NCBI RefSeq assembly: GCF_002964785.1
Contig: NZ_PQCC01000022.1
Coordinates: forward strand, 282,619-346,618
DNA from: Pseudoalteromonas sp. T1lg48
GTDB lineage: Bacteria; Pseudomonadota; Gammaproteobacteria; Enterobacterales; Alteromonadaceae
DNA length: 64,000 nt
Direction: 5' to 3'
Part shown: one piece after another, positions 48,753-58,631 of the stretch
Layout of the letters: each line of letters starts with the position of its first letter
How positions within the stretch are numbered: position 1 is the first letter of the stretch
The notes under the pieces: generated by a model
Seen by the model: only the letters and a program-made list of their open reading frames with translations
Database searches by the model: none
Told to the model about the DNA's origin: nothing
Translations under genes and position numbers: made by a program

Positions 48753-49475
48753 ATGCAAACGCCAGTCATTCTGATCGTTGAGGATGAAGATGTTACCCGT
48801 CTAAACCTCGTTAGCTTATTCGAAGCTGAAGGCTACAAAGTGATTGAAGCCATTGATGGTGATGATATGCATGACAAACTCACCACCAATGATGATATTA
48901 ACCTGGTTGTTATGGACATCAACTTACCAGGTAAAAACGGCCTGATCCTCGCGCGCGAGTTACGCCAGAAGCGTAATGTTGGCCTTATTTTCTTGACCGG
49001 TCGTGACAACGATGTCGACCGTATTCTTGGCCTAGAAATTGGCGCTGATGACTACATTACCAAGCCATTTAATCCTCGCGAGTTAACCATTCGCGCCCGC
49101 AACCTTATTTCTCGCACAGCAGCGAGCAAGGACGATCCGGCGCTAGATTCAGATGGCGTTGTAAACTTTAACGGTTGGGAGCTGGACGAAAACAGCCGCT
49201 GCCTAACTTCACCAGCGGGCGAATCTAAGCGCCTACCTAAAGGTGAATATCGTGCACTGCGTCTAATGCTTGACTCACCGGGCCGCATTTTTAGCCGTGA
49301 GCAGTTAATTAAACACATGACCGGGCGTGAATTACGTGCCAACGACCGTACAGTGGATGTAACCATTCGCCGTATTCGTAAGCACTTCGAAAGCGACAAC
49401 AGCACACCGGAGCTTATCAGCACCATCCATGGTGAAGGCTATCGCTTCATCGGCAAGATTGATAATAACTCTTAA
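48753..49475 (+). CDS. arcA: Two-component response regulator ArcA
   Basis: Global redox regulator that represses aerobic respiration genes when phosphorylated by ArcB. It has 240 residues (E. coli 238). The receiver domain's phospho-acceptor is Asp55 in [13 protein letters not shown], with conserved Thr and Lys in FLTGRDND and [11 protein letters not shown]. The OmpR-type winged-helix C-terminus has [13 protein letters not shown] and [15 protein letters not shown]...TIHGEGYRF. The ArcB kinase gene lies convergently just 5 bp downstream, unlike E. coli where the two are unlinked. Confidence 0.96.
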   Translation: MQTPVILIVEDEDVTRLNLVSLFEAEGYKVIEAIDGDDMHDKLTTNDDINLVVMDINLPGKNGLILARELRQKRNVGLIFLTGRDNDVDRILGLEIGADDYITKPFNPRELTIRARNLISRTAASKDDPALDSDGVVNFNGWELDENSRCLTSPAGESKRLPKGEYRALRLMLDSPGRIFSREQLIKHMTGRELRANDRTVDVTIRRIRKHFESDNSTPELISTIHGEGYRFIGKIDNNS

Positions 49476-49480
49476 TCATC

Positions 49481-51817
49481 CTAATCATCTGCCAAATTAG
49501 ATAAGAATGACTGAAGGGCCTCGAGCCCTTCTTTTATTTGCTCGTCTAACTCATCCAGCCAGCTTTGACGCTGATCTGGTGCCACTTCAAGACACTGATT
49601 TTCCATTTTCTTAGCCTGTAGCTGCACCGCTTTTAAACCCACCGAACCGGCGGCTCCTTTAAGCTTATGGGCCACGGACTTGTACTCCTCAACGTCATCT
49701 ACGACACTGGCAACCAGCTCTTGTTGATAGCCCGGAGCAAGCTTGGCGAATAGTGCCACGCTGCGTGAAAACGCCGTGACACCCATGGAGTCGAGGAATT
49801 CACCAATAATTTCCTGGTCAAGCAGGCGCTCATCAAGATCAAGGGTGGGCGCTACAGTTTGTTGATGCACCAGGCGCTCCGCCGCCACCTGCTGCATACA
49901 TCCCTGGCCTATGCCAAACAGCTTGGAGAGCATATTATCAAGCTTGGCCGTATTAATAGGCTTGGCAAGCGCCCCTTGAATATTAATGCCTTCCAGCTCT
50001 TCTTCGGCGCTGCGTACATTCGCGGTGAGCACCACTATGGGAAGGTGGTCAAACTCACTTTGTTCGCGGATTTCTCTGGCCACCACATCACCGTTGATGT
50101 CCGGTAACTGCATATCCAATAACACCAGATCAAGGTCATCCTCGGTTTCCACAAAGGCCAGCGCATCTTCACCGGTTTCCGCCCAGATCACTTCATGGCC
50201 GCGCTGCTCCAGTAAATTGGTGGCGATTTCCGCATTCAAAGGCACGTCTTCAACCAGCAAAATATTGAGACTCTTGCACTCATAGCTCTCGATTACCGGA
50301 GCACTGGTCAGTTGCAGCGGAATAGAGACGGTAAAAATACTGCCCTCGCCTTTGCGCGAGGTGACCTGAATATCCCCACCCATCGCCGTAACCAGCGCCT
50401 TGGTCACCGCCAAGCCAATGCCTGAGCCAATGGCATTGGCACCACTGGCATCCGGCGCTTTATAATACATGTCAAAAATATGGCTAAGCTGATCGTCCGG
50501 GATACCGATACCGGAATCGCGCACCGTCAGAACTAAGCTGTGGTCCTCACCGAGCTGCTGATGCTCACAAAGCAGGGACACCCCACCCTCAGTGGTAAAC
50601 TTAACGGCGTTATTAATCAGATTCCACAGCACCTGACGCAGGCGCGTTGGATCGACTTGCGCATATACATTGAGCTCCCCTAAGCGCTCGATGTTGAATG
50701 ACAACTCTTTTTGCGCGGCGATCAGGGTTCCGAAGTTGACCACGTCATTGATAAAGTCGGCAACGCTGACCGGCTCGGTCACTATATCCAGCTGCTCACG
50801 GTCGATTTTATCCAGGTCGATAATATCGTTGAATATATTACCCAGGGTTTCGGCGCTGGAAAACACCGTATTACACCAGCTACGTTGTTGCTTGCTAAGC
50901 TCGGTATCGAGCAGCATACGCGTTAAACCGACGATGCCATTAAGCGGCGTACGCAGCTCATGAGACAAGGTGGCGATAAATTTACCCTTGTCTTTATAGG
51001 CGGTCTCCAGCGCTTGTTCCGCTTCTTTACGACTGGTGATATCCCGTCCGAACGCCAACAAGCCGATATACTCGCCTTTATCATTAATAAACGGCAGCTT
51101 GCGCATCTCAAACCAATACTGTTCACCATCTACCGGATATTGCACATCGACTGTGACCGCTTCATGTGTAGACTCGACCTGGCGATCGGTTTTTAACACC
51201 GCCGGTAATAGTTGTGCTGGATAGATGTCTTCGGCTTTCTTGCCAATAAGCTGGTCCGAACTGCGGTTCATCACCTTTTCAAACATCTTGTTGCAGCCGG
51301 CGAACACCCCTTGGCGGTCACGGTAATAAAAAAGGTCAGGAGAGGAGTCGACAATGGAGCGCAGCAACATGCCCTGCTCCGCCAATTCAACCTGGGTTTT
51401 CTTACGCTCGGCAATTTCCCGGCGCAATTCATCGATAGCGCGATACTTGGCATTAAGGGCCATCTTCCGCTCATCGATCTCTGTGTTAAGAAGGCGGATA
51501 TTGTCTTTTAATGATTGGTTGAGCAGCTTCTCTTGCTTGGTCGCCGTCTCTAGGTATTTTTGTGAGTCTTGTAGTTGCGCCACGGATTGCAGCACCACCA
51601 TGATCACCAAAGGCGCTGCCACGGCGGTAAAAAACACCACCGCCAGGACGTCCAAGAGCATGATTTCGCCGGTGGCCACATAATAATACATGGCGCTGAA
51701 AATCAGCGCCGCAACTATGAACACGCCATATACGATGGCGCCGGCATACCAAGTCCCGAAGCGTATTAGGAGATTTGTTAAAACACGAACCCAAGGGCTC
51801 AGGGATGAGTCAATCAT
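49481..51817 (-). CDS. arcB: Aerobic respiration control hybrid sensor kinase ArcB
   Basis: Inner-membrane tripartite kinase responding to quinone redox state. At 778 residues it equals E. coli ArcB. Two membrane segments (about 26-48 and 57-80) are followed by a coiled linker, a PAS domain (about 150-270, LLRSIVDSSPDLFYYRD), HisKA with His286 (TLSHELRTPLNG), the ATPase domain (WNLINNAVKFT, DSGIGIP, GSGIGLAV), a receiver with Asp568 (LVLLDMQLPDING) and HPt with His717 (AHKLKGAAGSVGL). No cysteine like the E. coli redox pair is evident in the short PAS approach, so sensing detail may differ. It is convergent with arcA. Confidence 0.93.
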   Translation of the reverse strand: MIDSSLSPWVRVLTNLLIRFGTWYAGAIVYGVFIVAALIFSAMYYYVATGEIMLLDVLAVVFFTAVAAPLVIMVVLQSVAQLQDSQKYLETATKQEKLLNQSLKDNIRLLNTEIDERKMALNAKYRAIDELRREIAERKKTQVELAEQGMLLRSIVDSSPDLFYYRDRQGVFAGCNKMFEKVMNRSSDQLIGKKAEDIYPAQLLPAVLKTDRQVESTHEAVTVDVQYPVDGEQYWFEMRKLPFINDKGEYIGLLAFGRDITSRKEAEQALETAYKDKGKFIATLSHELRTPLNGIVGLTRMLLDTELSKQQRSWCNTVFSSAETLGNIFNDIIDLDKIDREQLDIVTEPVSVADFINDVVNFGTLIAAQKELSFNIERLGELNVYAQVDPTRLRQVLWNLINNAVKFTTEGGVSLLCEHQQLGEDHSLVLTVRDSGIGIPDDQLSHIFDMYYKAPDASGANAIGSGIGLAVTKALVTAMGGDIQVTSRKGEGSIFTVSIPLQLTSAPVIESYECKSLNILLVEDVPLNAEIATNLLEQRGHEVIWAETGEDALAFVETEDDLDLVLLDMQLPDINGDVVAREIREQSEFDHLPIVVLTANVRSAEEELEGINIQGALAKPINTAKLDNMLSKLFGIGQGCMQQVAAERLVHQQTVAPTLDLDERLLDQEIIGEFLDSMGVTAFSRSVALFAKLAPGYQQELVASVVDDVEEYKSVAHKLKGAAGSVGLKAVQLQAKKMENQCLEVAPDQRQSWLDELDEQIKEGLEALQSFLSNLADD

Positions 51818-51860
51818 AAAAAAAGGGGTTTTGCTACAAAACCCCTATATTGTAATCAAC

Positions 51861-53666
51861 TTAGAGTGCCTTTGGCAGTATCTGCGTCGAGATTCTTGCG
51901 AATGAGCATACGCCCATGCGTTTACCGCCTTTTACTAACACCCCTTTGCGCATATTGCTGGCGCCGCTGGCGCTGAGTGTCAGCTCATAGCTCTGGCTAT
52001 CTATATCACTGGTACCGCCGGCGGTTGCCGCCCCGGTATTACACTGCATTTGCCCAAGCTTGTGGTAGTTAGCGCGGCTAAATGGTGTCGATGAATTCAC
52101 TAACGGACCGGCACTGGTGGTGTTAACTGCCTGCTTCCAAGGGGCTAGCTCAACATTAACCACGCCGCCGCGCATGCTGATCTTATCCTCATGAGTTAGG
52201 AAGTAGCTGTCGAAAGGACCATATTGCATCGCCCCCGACATGGAGTCCTGGCTTTGACGCAAATCGCCCAACCATAGGCCGCCTTCACCAAATACCTGAA
52301 TCTCAATATCGTCCTTATCGCCGTCGCTAATACGATCGACACGTGCGTAACTGTTACTATCAAGACCAAATATCATTGAGCTTGCGCTCTGAACGCCGGC
52401 CTTAATTAAGCGCGGCTGTTTACCATGGCGCGCCACCTGCGTATCTAAGGTACCCCAAGGGAAAAGATCCAACACACCAGACTGAAGGTAACTGAGTTCT
52501 CTGCTATTGGTTACCGAAATACAGTCTACTCCCAAGCGACAGGCCTCAAAGCCATTGCCATAAACTATTGGGTCTTCTGTTAAAACCTGCACACCTTCAC
52601 CGGACAAAATAGTGGCGTTACGACCACCACCCACCAGGGCATTAACCGCTTCGCCTTGAGCCGCCACCAACAATTGGCCCTTAGCCGTCATCTCTTTGAT
52701 CTTGCTTAAAAGCTCGCTGGGCTGATTGGCATTTTGATAAAACGCTTGATATAGCAGCAAGGGGCTGGAATCGGCAATAAACAGTGCATCGGAACGGCGC
52801 AGTAAATCATATAGCTGCTCCGGGTCGCGACACAGCTTTTGCTGCTTTTGATATAACTGTGGATACAGGGCATCACGGCGGAAGCTCGCCAGACGCGAAA
52901 CCTGATACTCGGCAAGATCAGCGCACAGCGCCGAGTCGTTGGCATTGATCACGGTTTGCATTGCGCCGTCGATGGCCAGCCAGTGCGCTTCAAAACCCAG
53001 CTGTTCAAACAGGCTTTGATAATAATCGACGTCCCGATAAGGGTCACGACTTCCACCGGTTACAAAGGCAATACGCGGCTTACGTTTTGCATCGGCAATG
53101 CCTTGTGCGGCACTGAAAAGCTCGGCAAAAGCGTCTTTCGTTACCCAGTCACGGGTGCCATCAATATCGACCTGCGGCTTTAAGCGGCGCTTATTACTTG
53201 CCTGCTTTTGCTCAAGCAGGTCAAAAAAGTTTTGCTGCTCAAAACCAAACAAGTTGAACCAATATTCCCGTGCGGTTTCCTCGCTGTTGCTCAACTTAAA
53301 GTCGCTGCGACGCAGGTAACGCTCGAATTCTTGCTGACTAAAGGCTTCATTGGCAAAATGTTGTTGTGCCTTTGTTAAGATTTCTACAGCCTGTTTGCGG
53401 ATTTCCGGCTGTTCTGTCCAGGCCATATCAACAATGCGCTCTAGGCCTTCATCTGTGATCATGAAAACCGGCTGTTGTTTGTAGCTGTTCTTACTCAAGC
53501 GTTCGCGAGATTCGCTGTTGCAGTAACGCAATCGTTCACTGGAGCACACTTGTAGATCATCGGCCATTAGCAATAACTGGGGTGCAGCTTGAGCGCTAAC
53601 GCTACAGCTACCTAGCATTGCCAGTGAGGCAACTCTTAATAGAAATGATTTCATGGGACTGGTCAT
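51861..53666 (-). CDS. Secreted cyanophycinase-like (S51 fold) protein lacking the usual nucleophile motif
   Basis: A 601-residue protein with a signal peptide at about 5-27 (LLRVASLAMLGSCSVSAQA); starts at 53666 or 53654 are both possible. The middle (about 190-370) resembles the cyanophycinase/peptidase E Rossmann fold: RIAFVTGGSRDPYRDVDYYQSLFEQLG, LRRSDALFIADSSPLLLYQAF and QLLVAAQGEAVNALVGG. In active cyanophycinases the last segment carries G-x-S-A-G; here it reads AAQGEA, so the serine is absent. The C-terminal third is beta-rich without a recognised domain. Peptidase activity is doubtful. It is monocistronic, divergent from folE2. Confidence 0.7.
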   Translation of the reverse strand: MTSPMKSFLLRVASLAMLGSCSVSAQAAPQLLLMADDLQVCSSERLRYCNSESRERLSKNSYKQQPVFMITDEGLERIVDMAWTEQPEIRKQAVEILTKAQQHFANEAFSQQEFERYLRRSDFKLSNSEETAREYWFNLFGFEQQNFFDLLEQKQASNKRRLKPQVDIDGTRDWVTKDAFAELFSAAQGIADAKRKPRIAFVTGGSRDPYRDVDYYQSLFEQLGFEAHWLAIDGAMQTVINANDSALCADLAEYQVSRLASFRRDALYPQLYQKQQKLCRDPEQLYDLLRRSDALFIADSSPLLLYQAFYQNANQPSELLSKIKEMTAKGQLLVAAQGEAVNALVGGGRNATILSGEGVQVLTEDPIVYGNGFEACRLGVDCISVTNSRELSYLQSGVLDLFPWGTLDTQVARHGKQPRLIKAGVQSASSMIFGLDSNSYARVDRISDGDKDDIEIQVFGEGGLWLGDLRQSQDSMSGAMQYGPFDSYFLTHEDKISMRGGVVNVELAPWKQAVNTTSAGPLVNSSTPFSRANYHKLGQMQCNTGAATAGGTSDIDSQSYELTLSASGASNMRKGVLVKGGKRMGVCSFARISTQILPKAL

Positions 53667-53877
53667 TATTATTATTTTGCAAGTTACGGGTTAAAAGCAG
53701 GTTTAAAGCAACACAGAATATTAACAATGTTTGCAGTGTATGGGAATAGTTACACATTTTTATTATTAACAAGGCGCTGCTTTTGCATGCAGTATTAGTT
53801 ATAGCACGTGTACACTCCACTTTTGCTAATTTTCAGGTAGAATACCGGGCTTTTCAGTATTACCTATGAGGAAGGCC

Positions 53878-54801
53878 ATGCAAAACGCCATGCCAGATAT
53901 TGCTAACACGAGCTCTGCTCCCGTTCAAGAAACATTAGAATGGGTGGGGATGAGTGATATTGAGCTGCCGCTGCTGGTCGAATCCGATGGCCTTACGCCC
54001 GTAGTCGTTAACGCTAAAGCCCAGGCTTTTGTTAACCTAGTCGACAAAAATGCCAAGGGCATTCATATGTCCAGACTGTTTTTAGCGCTTGATGAACTCT
54101 CTGGCGCTCCTGCGGTAACACCTTTAAATATTAAGGCCACACTGGATAAGTTTATCAGTTCGCACTGCGATATTAGCTCACAAGCACGCATTAGCCTGGC
54201 CTTTGATTTACCGCTTCGCCGCCCGGCGTTGTTAAGCGATAACAGTGGCTGGAAGTTTTACCCCATTGCTATAGATGCGCGTATCGACCAAGGTAAACTT
54301 GACTTTGAAGTTGGCCTTAAGGTGACCTACTCGTCAACCTGCCCTTGTTCGGCGGCTCTGGCACGACAGCTTATCCAAGCTAATTTTGCTCGCGACTTCG
54401 ATGCCAAAGAGCTGAACTTTGCCGATGTCCACGCCTGGCTTGGAAGCAGCGAAGGGATCAGTGCCACCCCTCACTCACAGCGCTCGGTAGCCGAAGTGAA
54501 GGTGCGCTTGGGTGCGCAAGTGTCGACATTCAACTTTTTGGCGCTCATCGATGCCATCGAAAACACGCTGAAGACCCCGGTTCAAACCGCGGTTAAGCGT
54601 GAAGACGAGCAGGAGTTTGCCCGCCTTAATGGTGAAAACCTGATGTTCTGCGAGGATGCGGCGCGTAAAATCAAATCAACCCTTAATCAGCGTGACGACC
54701 TGCACGACTTTTGGTTGCGTATTAATCACTATGAGTCGCTACATGCTCATGATGCCGTAGCCATTGCCACCAAAGGAGTCGCCGGCGGCTATCAGCCTTA
54801 A
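53878..54801 (+). CDS. folE2: GTP cyclohydrolase IB (FolE2)
   Basis: Converts GTP to dihydroneopterin triphosphate, the first step of folate (and queuosine) synthesis, and unlike FolE can work with metals other than zinc. Start at the ATG at 53878 (MQNAMPDIANTSS); the earlier in-frame ATG at 53866 lies within the ribosome site AGGAAGG. 307 residues. Family features: MPDIANT, AKGIHMSRLFLAL, the metal-ligand Cys in TYSSTCPCSAALAR, and TPHSQRSVAEVKV. Many bacteria keep folE2 as a zinc-starvation backup under Zur; I see no convincing Zur dyad upstream. It could be mistaken for queF, a T-fold relative, but the CPCS and HSQRS motifs favour FolE2. Confidence 0.88.
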   Translation: MQNAMPDIANTSSAPVQETLEWVGMSDIELPLLVESDGLTPVVVNAKAQAFVNLVDKNAKGIHMSRLFLALDELSGAPAVTPLNIKATLDKFISSHCDISSQARISLAFDLPLRRPALLSDNSGWKFYPIAIDARIDQGKLDFEVGLKVTYSSTCPCSAALARQLIQANFARDFDAKELNFADVHAWLGSSEGISATPHSQRSVAEVKVRLGAQVSTFNFLALIDAIENTLKTPVQTAVKREDEQEFARLNGENLMFCEDAARKIKSTLNQRDDLHDFWLRINHYESLHAHDAVAIATKGVAGGYQP

Positions 54802-54908
54802 CCTGAGGCAAACGCAGAACCTGCGCCAAAGCAAGAATCAAGGTTAAAACTTCAGGCACGTTTATTGCTTTACAACGGAAGTGTCAAATATTCGTTCTGG
54901 AGTAACTC

Positions 54909-55514
54909 ATGGAATTCGCGCTGTTATCAATTCTCGTCTTAGTGGTTATCGCCTCGGTGATGGCCTCTAAGTTCACCGATAATAACGAAAACCCCTACCC
55001 ATTCGTACGTAAAAAGGAAATGTACACTCAGGTCGAAAGCGCTTTTCTTTCTTTATTAGAGCGCGCCGTAGGCGATAACTATCGTATCGTCAGCCGAGTA
55101 AAATTGACCGATATCATCGACTGTAAGTCTGGGCTTAGCAATAAGTCAAAACGCATCGCCCTCACCAAGCTTAAAAACAAGCAACTGGATTATGTGCTGC
55201 TTGATAAATCTAAGCTCACCATAGTCGCCGCCGTGGATCTGGTAAATAACGCCAATAAGGGTGGCCACAAGGCCCAGCGCGACTGGTTTGTCAGCGGCGC
55301 CCTGGAAACCGCGGGCATCCCACATATTCGCATGAAGGTTAAAAGCGGTTATCGTACCGAGGATGTGCGTAACGCTATCTTATTTAAGCTGGGTAAGAAT
55401 GAAACCGGCAATACACGCAAATCGGCCAACCCGCCAGTGCTATCGCCTTCACAAGCCAAGGTACAAATGCAGAGCCCTGCCATCAATTCCGCAACCCAGT
55501 TAGCGGAGATTTAA
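54909..55514 (+). CDS. DUF2726 family membrane-anchored protein
   Basis: A 201-residue protein with one N-terminal membrane segment (residues 3-20, FALLSILVLVVIASVMA). A DUF2726 domain (about 35-165) resembles nuclease-like folds: PYPFVRKKEMYTQVESAFLSLL, LDYVLLDKSKLTIVAAVDLV, then HKAQRDWFVSGALETAGIPHIRM. The D...K-like pattern suggests a PD-(D/E)XK-type fold but activity is unproven. A disordered C-terminus follows. It lies between folE2 and mtnN on the same strand. Confidence 0.8.
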   Translation: MEFALLSILVLVVIASVMASKFTDNNENPYPFVRKKEMYTQVESAFLSLLERAVGDNYRIVSRVKLTDIIDCKSGLSNKSKRIALTKLKNKQLDYVLLDKSKLTIVAAVDLVNNANKGGHKAQRDWFVSGALETAGIPHIRMKVKSGYRTEDVRNAILFKLGKNETGNTRKSANPPVLSPSQAKVQMQSPAINSATQLAEI

Positions 55515-55576
55515 TGCCATATCGACCCAGCCTTTGGTATACTAAAGGCTGTTTTTGCCAATAAGTTAGAGATGCT

Positions 55577-56284
55577 ATGAAAGTAGGTATTATCGGCGCA
55601 ATGGAGCCGGAAATTGCAATTTTACGTGAGCAGATGAGTAATGTTGATGTACTCGAGCAAGGTGGTTTTACCTTTTATCACGGGCAATTAAACGGCCAAG
55701 AAGTGACCTTGGTGCAATCGGGTATCGGTAAGGTTGCCTCTGCCGTTGCCACCACTATTTTAGTCGAACATTTCCATCCGGATTGTGTTATCAACACGGG
55801 CTCTGCCGGTGGCTTTGATCAGCGCCTGGCGGTAGGCGATGTCGCCATTGCCAATGAGTTGCGCCATCATGACGTCGATGTCACTGCTTTTGGTTATGAA
55901 TTTGGTCAAGTGCCACAAATGCCAGCCGCTTTCACGTCTCACCCAGAATTAGTAAAAGTTGCTGAGCAGTCAATTGCCGAACTGGCTCAGTGTCAATCAT
56001 TGGTTGGCCTGGTCTGTACCGGTGATTCCTTTATGTGCGATCCGGCGCGTATCGAGAAAACCCGAGCCCAGTTCCCGAACATGTTGGCGGTAGAAATGGA
56101 AGGCGCGGCCATTGCCCAGACCTGTCACCTACTCAAGACGCCTTTCGTCGTGATCCGCTCGCTGTCTGATATTGCCGGTAAAGAGTCGCCAGATTCATTT
56201 GAAGCCTACCTCGAGGTAGCGTCGAAGAACTCATCGGCCATGGTGATGGCAATGTTAACTAAACTTAGTGACGTTAGCCTATAA
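55577..56284 (+). CDS. mtnN: 5'-methylthioadenosine/S-adenosylhomocysteine nucleosidase
   Basis: Cleaves adenine from methylthioadenosine, S-adenosylhomocysteine and 5'-deoxyadenosine, removing inhibitors of SAM enzymes and feeding AI-2 synthesis. At 235 residues it is like E. coli Pfs (232). Start [15 protein letters not shown], with the catalytic Glu in MEPE (about residue 12) and the substrate-binding Glu in [14 protein letters not shown] (about 174). The catalytic Asp is in RSLSDIAG (about 197). It is followed directly by the cobD-like gene, whose ATG abuts its stop. Confidence 0.97.
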   Translation: MKVGIIGAMEPEIAILREQMSNVDVLEQGGFTFYHGQLNGQEVTLVQSGIGKVASAVATTILVEHFHPDCVINTGSAGGFDQRLAVGDVAIANELRHHDVDVTAFGYEFGQVPQMPAAFTSHPELVKVAEQSIAELAQCQSLVGLVCTGDSFMCDPARIEKTRAQFPNMLAVEMEGAAIAQTCHLLKTPFVVIRSLSDIAGKESPDSFEAYLEVASKNSSAMVMAMLTKLSDVSL

Positions 56285-57226
56285 ATGCAGCTGGAGGCAT
56301 TGAGCAATCACCTTGAGTTATTGCTGTTATTGGCAGCCATCGCCTTAGCGCGATGGCTGCCGCTGCCCTCCTGGTATCACCCCTTTACTCTGCTGCGACT
56401 GGCTTTTAGTAATCTCGTTGCCCGTACCTATGCAGCAAATCACAGCAGCGCTTACCTGGGCCTAGCGGCTGTATTAAGTATTGCTCTGTGTGTATTGTTG
56501 CCACTGTTGGCACTGACACTGTTTTCCCAACTGGTGTTCTATCCGGAACTGTTCTCGGCGTTGGTGCTGTATCTATGCCTTGGTGATGCGCCGCTGCGCC
56601 TAACCAGTAAACGCATAGCCCAGGCATTGCTGCAACAACGCAAGTCCCTGGCCCGGGCACTCTTAAGTAAACTGAGTAATCGTGATGCCGAGCGGCTAAC
56701 AGAGCAGGGAATTGCCAAAGCCAACATTGAAATTCTGGTGCTGCGCATGCTGCACGACTACTTCACCCCCTTGCTGCTATATTGCCTAGCCGGCTATCAG
56801 GCCACCTTTGCATACGCCCTATTATGGCAACTACATCAGGCCATGCGTGAGCATGCCTCAGCGGACAGCCATTATCTATTCGCCAGTAAGTGGTTACTTT
56901 CACTTTGCCAACTACCAGCGCTTGCGCTATATTTATTGCCCATGTTGTTAAGCAAGTATGGAACGGTCGCCTGGCGTTTTATACGAAAATATGGACAGCA
57001 TTTTTACCATCGCCCCAGCGGCTGGATACTGAGTGTCTTTAGTGCAACATTGCAGATACAACTAGGCGGACCGGCCTACTATCATGGAGAGCGCTTCGAG
57101 CGTATGCGCGTTGGTCTCTACCGCCAGCCCGAAGCAGGCGATATCCAGGCAGCCCTGAGGACTCTTGAGGTTATTAATGGGCTTTGGCTGCTGGTTATCA
57201 TCACCGTGTCTTTATTTTTTACATAA
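56285..57226 (+). CDS. CobD/CbiB-like membrane protein
   Basis: A 313-residue inner-membrane protein with about five hydrophobic segments. It resembles adenosylcobinamide-phosphate synthase (CobD/CbiB). A central RDAERLTEQGIAKANIEILVLRML segment is followed by PLLLYCLAGYQATFAYALLWQLHQAM, matching the CbiB ...E-x-N-F-x-D...P-LF...G-PGALAYR-xxN-xxD layout only loosely. Several CbiB-conserved acidic and Asn residues are replaced, so cobamide synthesis activity is doubtful. The mtnN-cobD-like pairing occurs in Shewanella-type genomes. The start ATG begins right after the mtnN stop. No other cobalamin gene is in the window. Confidence 0.65.
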   Translation: MQLEALSNHLELLLLLAAIALARWLPLPSWYHPFTLLRLAFSNLVARTYAANHSSAYLGLAAVLSIALCVLLPLLALTLFSQLVFYPELFSALVLYLCLGDAPLRLTSKRIAQALLQQRKSLARALLSKLSNRDAERLTEQGIAKANIEILVLRMLHDYFTPLLLYCLAGYQATFAYALLWQLHQAMREHASADSHYLFASKWLLSLCQLPALALYLLPMLLSKYGTVAWRFIRKYGQHFYHRPSGWILSVFSATLQIQLGGPAYYHGERFERMRVGLYRQPEAGDIQAALRTLEVINGLWLLVIITVSLFFT

Positions 57227-57249
57227 AAAAGCCACCTCAAAGGTGGCTC
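57225..57249 (-). terminator. Intrinsic terminator after tyrS
   Basis: Minus-strand stem AGCCACCT-ttg-AGGTGGCT followed by TTTTTT, 28 bp after the tyrS stop. It overlaps the stop codon of the convergent cobD-like gene. Confidence 0.88.
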
Positions 57250-57277
57250 AGTGATTATTTAGCACGGCGGCTCTTAA

Positions 57278-58480
57278 TTAGGCCAATGTAACCTTGGCAA
57301 AGCGTCGTTTACCAACCTGGTATACGGCGGTACTGCCTTTAGCTATCATCAACTTGCTGTCGCTGACCTTAGTTTCACCGTCAATTTTCACTGCACCCTG
57401 TTTGATCATACGGATCGCCTCAGACGTACTGGCAACCAGTTTGGCATCCTTTAACAGCGCCGTAATCATCATCTCGGCATCGGCACAAGGCAATGTTTGC
57501 TCTTCGATGTCATCGGGCAAGGCATTTTTAGAAAAGCGCTTGGTGAAATCGTCATGAGCCTGCTGCGCCGCCTGCTCATCGTGGAAGCGGGTGATAATTT
57601 CCTTCGCCAGCGCAATTTTGATATCACGTGGGTTAGTGCCATTGGCGACATCCGCCTTTAATGCCTCGACTTGCTCTAGGCTCAGGGCACTTAATAATTC
57701 GTAATAACGCCACATTAGATCATCGGAGATAGACATCATCTTGCCGAACATATCCTCGGGAGAGTCGGTGATACCGATATAGTTACCCAAAGATTTCGAC
57801 ATTTTTTGTACGCCATCGGTACCTTCCAGCAATGGCATCATTAGCACTGTTTGCGGTTTCTGACCTTCATCTTTTTGCAGCTCGCGACCCATTAGCAGGT
57901 TAAAGCGCTGATCGGTACCACCGAGCTCGACATCGGCTTTTAGCGCTACCGAGTCCCATCCCTGTACTAAAGGATATAAAAACTCGTGAATAGCAATTGA
58001 CTGACCATTAGCATAGCGTTTTTTAAAGTCATCTCGCTCAAGCATACGTGCTACGGTCTGTTTGGCCGCGAGTCTGATCATTCCAGCCGTGCCTAACTGT
58101 TCCATCCACTCGGAGTTAAAGGCAATGGTGGTTTTCTCAGGATCAAGGATTTTAAAGACTTGCTCTTTATAAGTTTCGGCGTTAGCTAACACATCTTCAC
58201 GGGTTAAAGGCTTACGAGTTACATTTTTACCCGTTGGGTCACCTATCATGCCGGTAAAGTCACCGATCAAAAAGATGACTTCATGGCCTAAATCCTGGAA
58301 GGTTTTAAGCTTATTGATAAGCACGGTGTGGCCTAAGTGAAGGTCCGGTGCCGTTGGATCAAAACCAGCTTTAATTCTTAGTTTTTTCCCCGACTTAAGT
58401 CGTTCTGCCAACTCGTCTTCGAGTAAAATTTCCTCAGCGCCGCGTTTAATTTCTGCCAACGCCGTCTGCAAGTCTGTCAT
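57278..58480 (-). CDS. tyrS: Tyrosyl-tRNA synthetase
   Basis: Class I synthetase charging tRNA-Tyr. It has 400 residues, the TyrRS subtype common in Alteromonadales, Pseudomonas and Haemophilus rather than the E. coli TyrS form. The HIGH-like motif is [11 protein letters not shown] near residue 48. The KMSKS loop is [13 protein letters not shown] near residue 232. A C-terminal S4 RNA-binding domain (about 335-400) begins [23 protein letters not shown]. It is divergent from the M23 peptidase, a conserved pairing. Confidence 0.97.
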   Translation of the reverse strand: MTDLQTALAEIKRGAEEILLEDELAERLKSGKKLRIKAGFDPTAPDLHLGHTVLINKLKTFQDLGHEVIFLIGDFTGMIGDPTGKNVTRKPLTREDVLANAETYKEQVFKILDPEKTTIAFNSEWMEQLGTAGMIRLAAKQTVARMLERDDFKKRYANGQSIAIHEFLYPLVQGWDSVALKADVELGGTDQRFNLLMGRELQKDEGQKPQTVLMMPLLEGTDGVQKMSKSLGNYIGITDSPEDMFGKMMSISDDLMWRYYELLSALSLEQVEALKADVANGTNPRDIKIALAKEIITRFHDEQAAQQAHDDFTKRFSKNALPDDIEEQTLPCADAEMMITALLKDAKLVASTSEAIRMIKQGAVKIDGETKVSDSKLMIAKGSTAVYQVGKRRFAKVTLA

Positions 58481-58631
58481 TTATTTCTCCGATAAAATAT
58501 GTGCTAACCGCGCGATTCTAGCGCACTTTGGCGCCGGTTTAAATGCACAAAACACTGGTATTTTGGCATTATTAGATATATGCTCAGCCTTTGGCTAAGT
58601 TTGTTTTCCTAAACGGCGAAAAAGGTAGGTT

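Noticed and set aside
53878-54801. Annotation as QueF
   Set aside because: The T-fold is shared, but the STCPCS and HSQRS motifs and the MPDI N-terminus are those of FolE2.
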